DNA from: a virus
Length of the DNA stretch: 46,325 nt
Reading direction: 5' to 3' (one strand)
Virus record (IMG/VR): IMGVR_UViG_3300033143_004276
Location: 1 to 46,325 of that record
In this document: piece after piece, positions 45,483 through 46,325 of the stretch
How the letters are laid out: every line of letters begins with the position of its first letter
Numbering within the stretch: position 1 is the stretch's first letter
Notes under the pieces: generated by a model
The model's database searches: none
What the model saw: only the letters and a program-made list of their open reading frames with translations
Told to the model about the DNA's origin: nothing
Made by a program: the position numbers and the translations under genes

Positions 45483-46277
45483 TTACACTATTACTTCTAT
45501 AATTTTATAATCTATTCTTATTTTTAGTGGTGAGTCACCTGATGTTGGATTTGCAATCAACATACCTAATGTAATGCCTTCATTTTCGCCTATAACATGG
45601 TTACTGGAATGATGAACACATTGTCTTTCGTCATTAGTGGTGTCCAATAATCCAGACGTTGGGATTTGTTGAAGTTCTACAGAAGCCCCATAAGACACAG
45701 AAAGAGGATTAATATTTGAGTAGGTAGTAGTCTCATAGTCTAAGAATAACTCAACCCGTTTTATTTCAATATATTTTCCAGCACCGGGGGCAGGAATAAG
45801 AGAAATAGGAGAAGTATTCAATGTTAATAATTCAGCAGACGAGACCGTTATATCTCTAACATAAGTTTTAGAACGATCTACTTCATTAGCAAGAAAATTA
45901 ATAGCACTTAAAATTTCATCTCTATCAATTTTCTTTTCGATAAAGACAGATAGTAGTCGTATACTTCTTTTAAGTTCTTCAATGTCTTCTACTTTTTTTA
46001 TTATCGGTGATAGATCTATAGGTTGAATAGCAGATTCAATCTTAATAGATGCTTTAGCAGCAAAACTTTTTAATTCAGAAAGAATATACCCTTCCATGTC
46101 ACTCATGTTTTCGTATCCCACGTCTGACATGTCTGCTAAAGGGGTTTTTACAAAATCTAATTCACCTGTTGCATCTGCAATCCGGCGAAGAATTTCACCT
46201 AAAGGTAAATTTTTAAATAATTTATTTAAGTTGTTTTCTTCTTTTTGCGATAGCAATTCTATTTTTTTTATAGTCAT
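45483..46277 (-). CDS. Virion protein with C-terminal beta domain
   Basis: 264 residues. The N-terminal half is helical (KKIELLSQKEENNLNKLFKN, KSIRLLSVFIEKKIDRDEI). The C-terminal 110 residues, with TLNTSPISLIPAPGAGKYIEIKR and a series of strands, match a type of beta domain repeatedly found in phage minor capsid and tail proteins. A TAGTATAAT promoter lies 36 bases upstream of ATG 46277. The start lacks a strong binding site (GAGA only). Confidence 0.7.
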   Translation of the reverse strand: MTIKKIELLSQKEENNLNKLFKNLPLGEILRRIADATGELDFVKTPLADMSDVGYENMSDMEGYILSELKSFAAKASIKIESAIQPIDLSPIIKKVEDIEELKRSIRLLSVFIEKKIDRDEILSAINFLANEVDRSKTYVRDITVSSAELLTLNTSPISLIPAPGAGKYIEIKRVELFLDYETTTYSNINPLSVSYGASVELQQIPTSGLLDTTNDERQCVHHSSNHVIGENEGITLGMLIANPTSGDSPLKIRIDYKIIEVIV

Positions 46278-46312
46278 ATCTATATCTCTCTGTTAATAGT
46301 AGTATTTCTATA

Positions 46313-46321
46313 ATTATACTA
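46313..46321 (-). promoter_or_regulatory. Promoter TAGTATAAT at the right edge
   Basis: Exact copy, 36 bases upstream of ATG 46277. Together with the sites at 18574, 21192 and 42840 it forms the TAG variant of the element. Confidence 0.55.
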
Positions 46322-46325
46322 ACAG

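Overview
This window is a piece of a large, AT-rich tailed double-stranded DNA phage genome. Evidence: terminase large and probable small subunits, portal, prohead protease, major capsid protein and neck adaptor lie in collinear order next to a phage replication and recombination set. The host cannot be named from the sequence. Almost every gene is on the minus strand and tightly packed, with start/stop overlaps and good Shine-Dalgarno sequences, so transcription runs from high to low coordinates. No integrase, endolysin or tail tape measure is present.

Layout in transcription order. (1) 46.3-44.9 kb: two probable virion proteins. (2) 44.9-43.0 kb: a tRNA array of ten tRNA or tRNA-like genes, interrupted by a small HAD phosphatase and an HNH endonuclease. 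(3) 42.8-36.4 kb: dUTPase, a methyltransferase-like protein without the usual catalytic motif, a GroEL-like chaperonin, a membrane-anchored coiled-coil protein, a zinc ribbon protein, an SbcC/gp46-type ATPase, and a RuvC-type resolvase split by a frameshift. (4) 36.3-26.5 kb: a DnaE-type polymerase with N-terminal proofreading exonuclease, gp32-like ssDNA-binding protein, possible recombination mediator, RecA/UvsX recombinase and SbcD/gp47 nuclease. (5) 26.5-6 kb: packaging and head genes, with thymidylate-kinase-like proteins, an A1-like metallophosphoesterase and a CYTH protein inserted among them. (6) 6-1.2 kb: beta-rich virion proteins and an HNH endonuclease. (7) 0.68-1.2 kb: two plus-strand genes, the only convincing plus-strand coding region.

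The functional set fits a phage that makes its own replisome around a bacterial-type (family C) polymerase plus a T4-like recombination machine (UvsX, gp32, gp46/47 and a resolvase), manages its dTTP supply (dUTPase, one or two dTMP kinases), and assembles a protease-matured capsid, perhaps with help from its own chaperonin.

The least expected signals are: ruvC read across a one-base frameshift; a recurrent nine-base promoter, T(G/A)GTATAAT, without a -35 box, often placed just after a terminator and sometimes abutting the start codon; a peptide shared by the major capsid protein and the protease that looks like a processing site; a short GQW(S/K)L peptide in three otherwise unrelated proteins; several odd tRNAs; and a possible plus-strand small RNA next to the tRNA array. 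All function calls come from motifs read by eye and from gene order; no database search was run.
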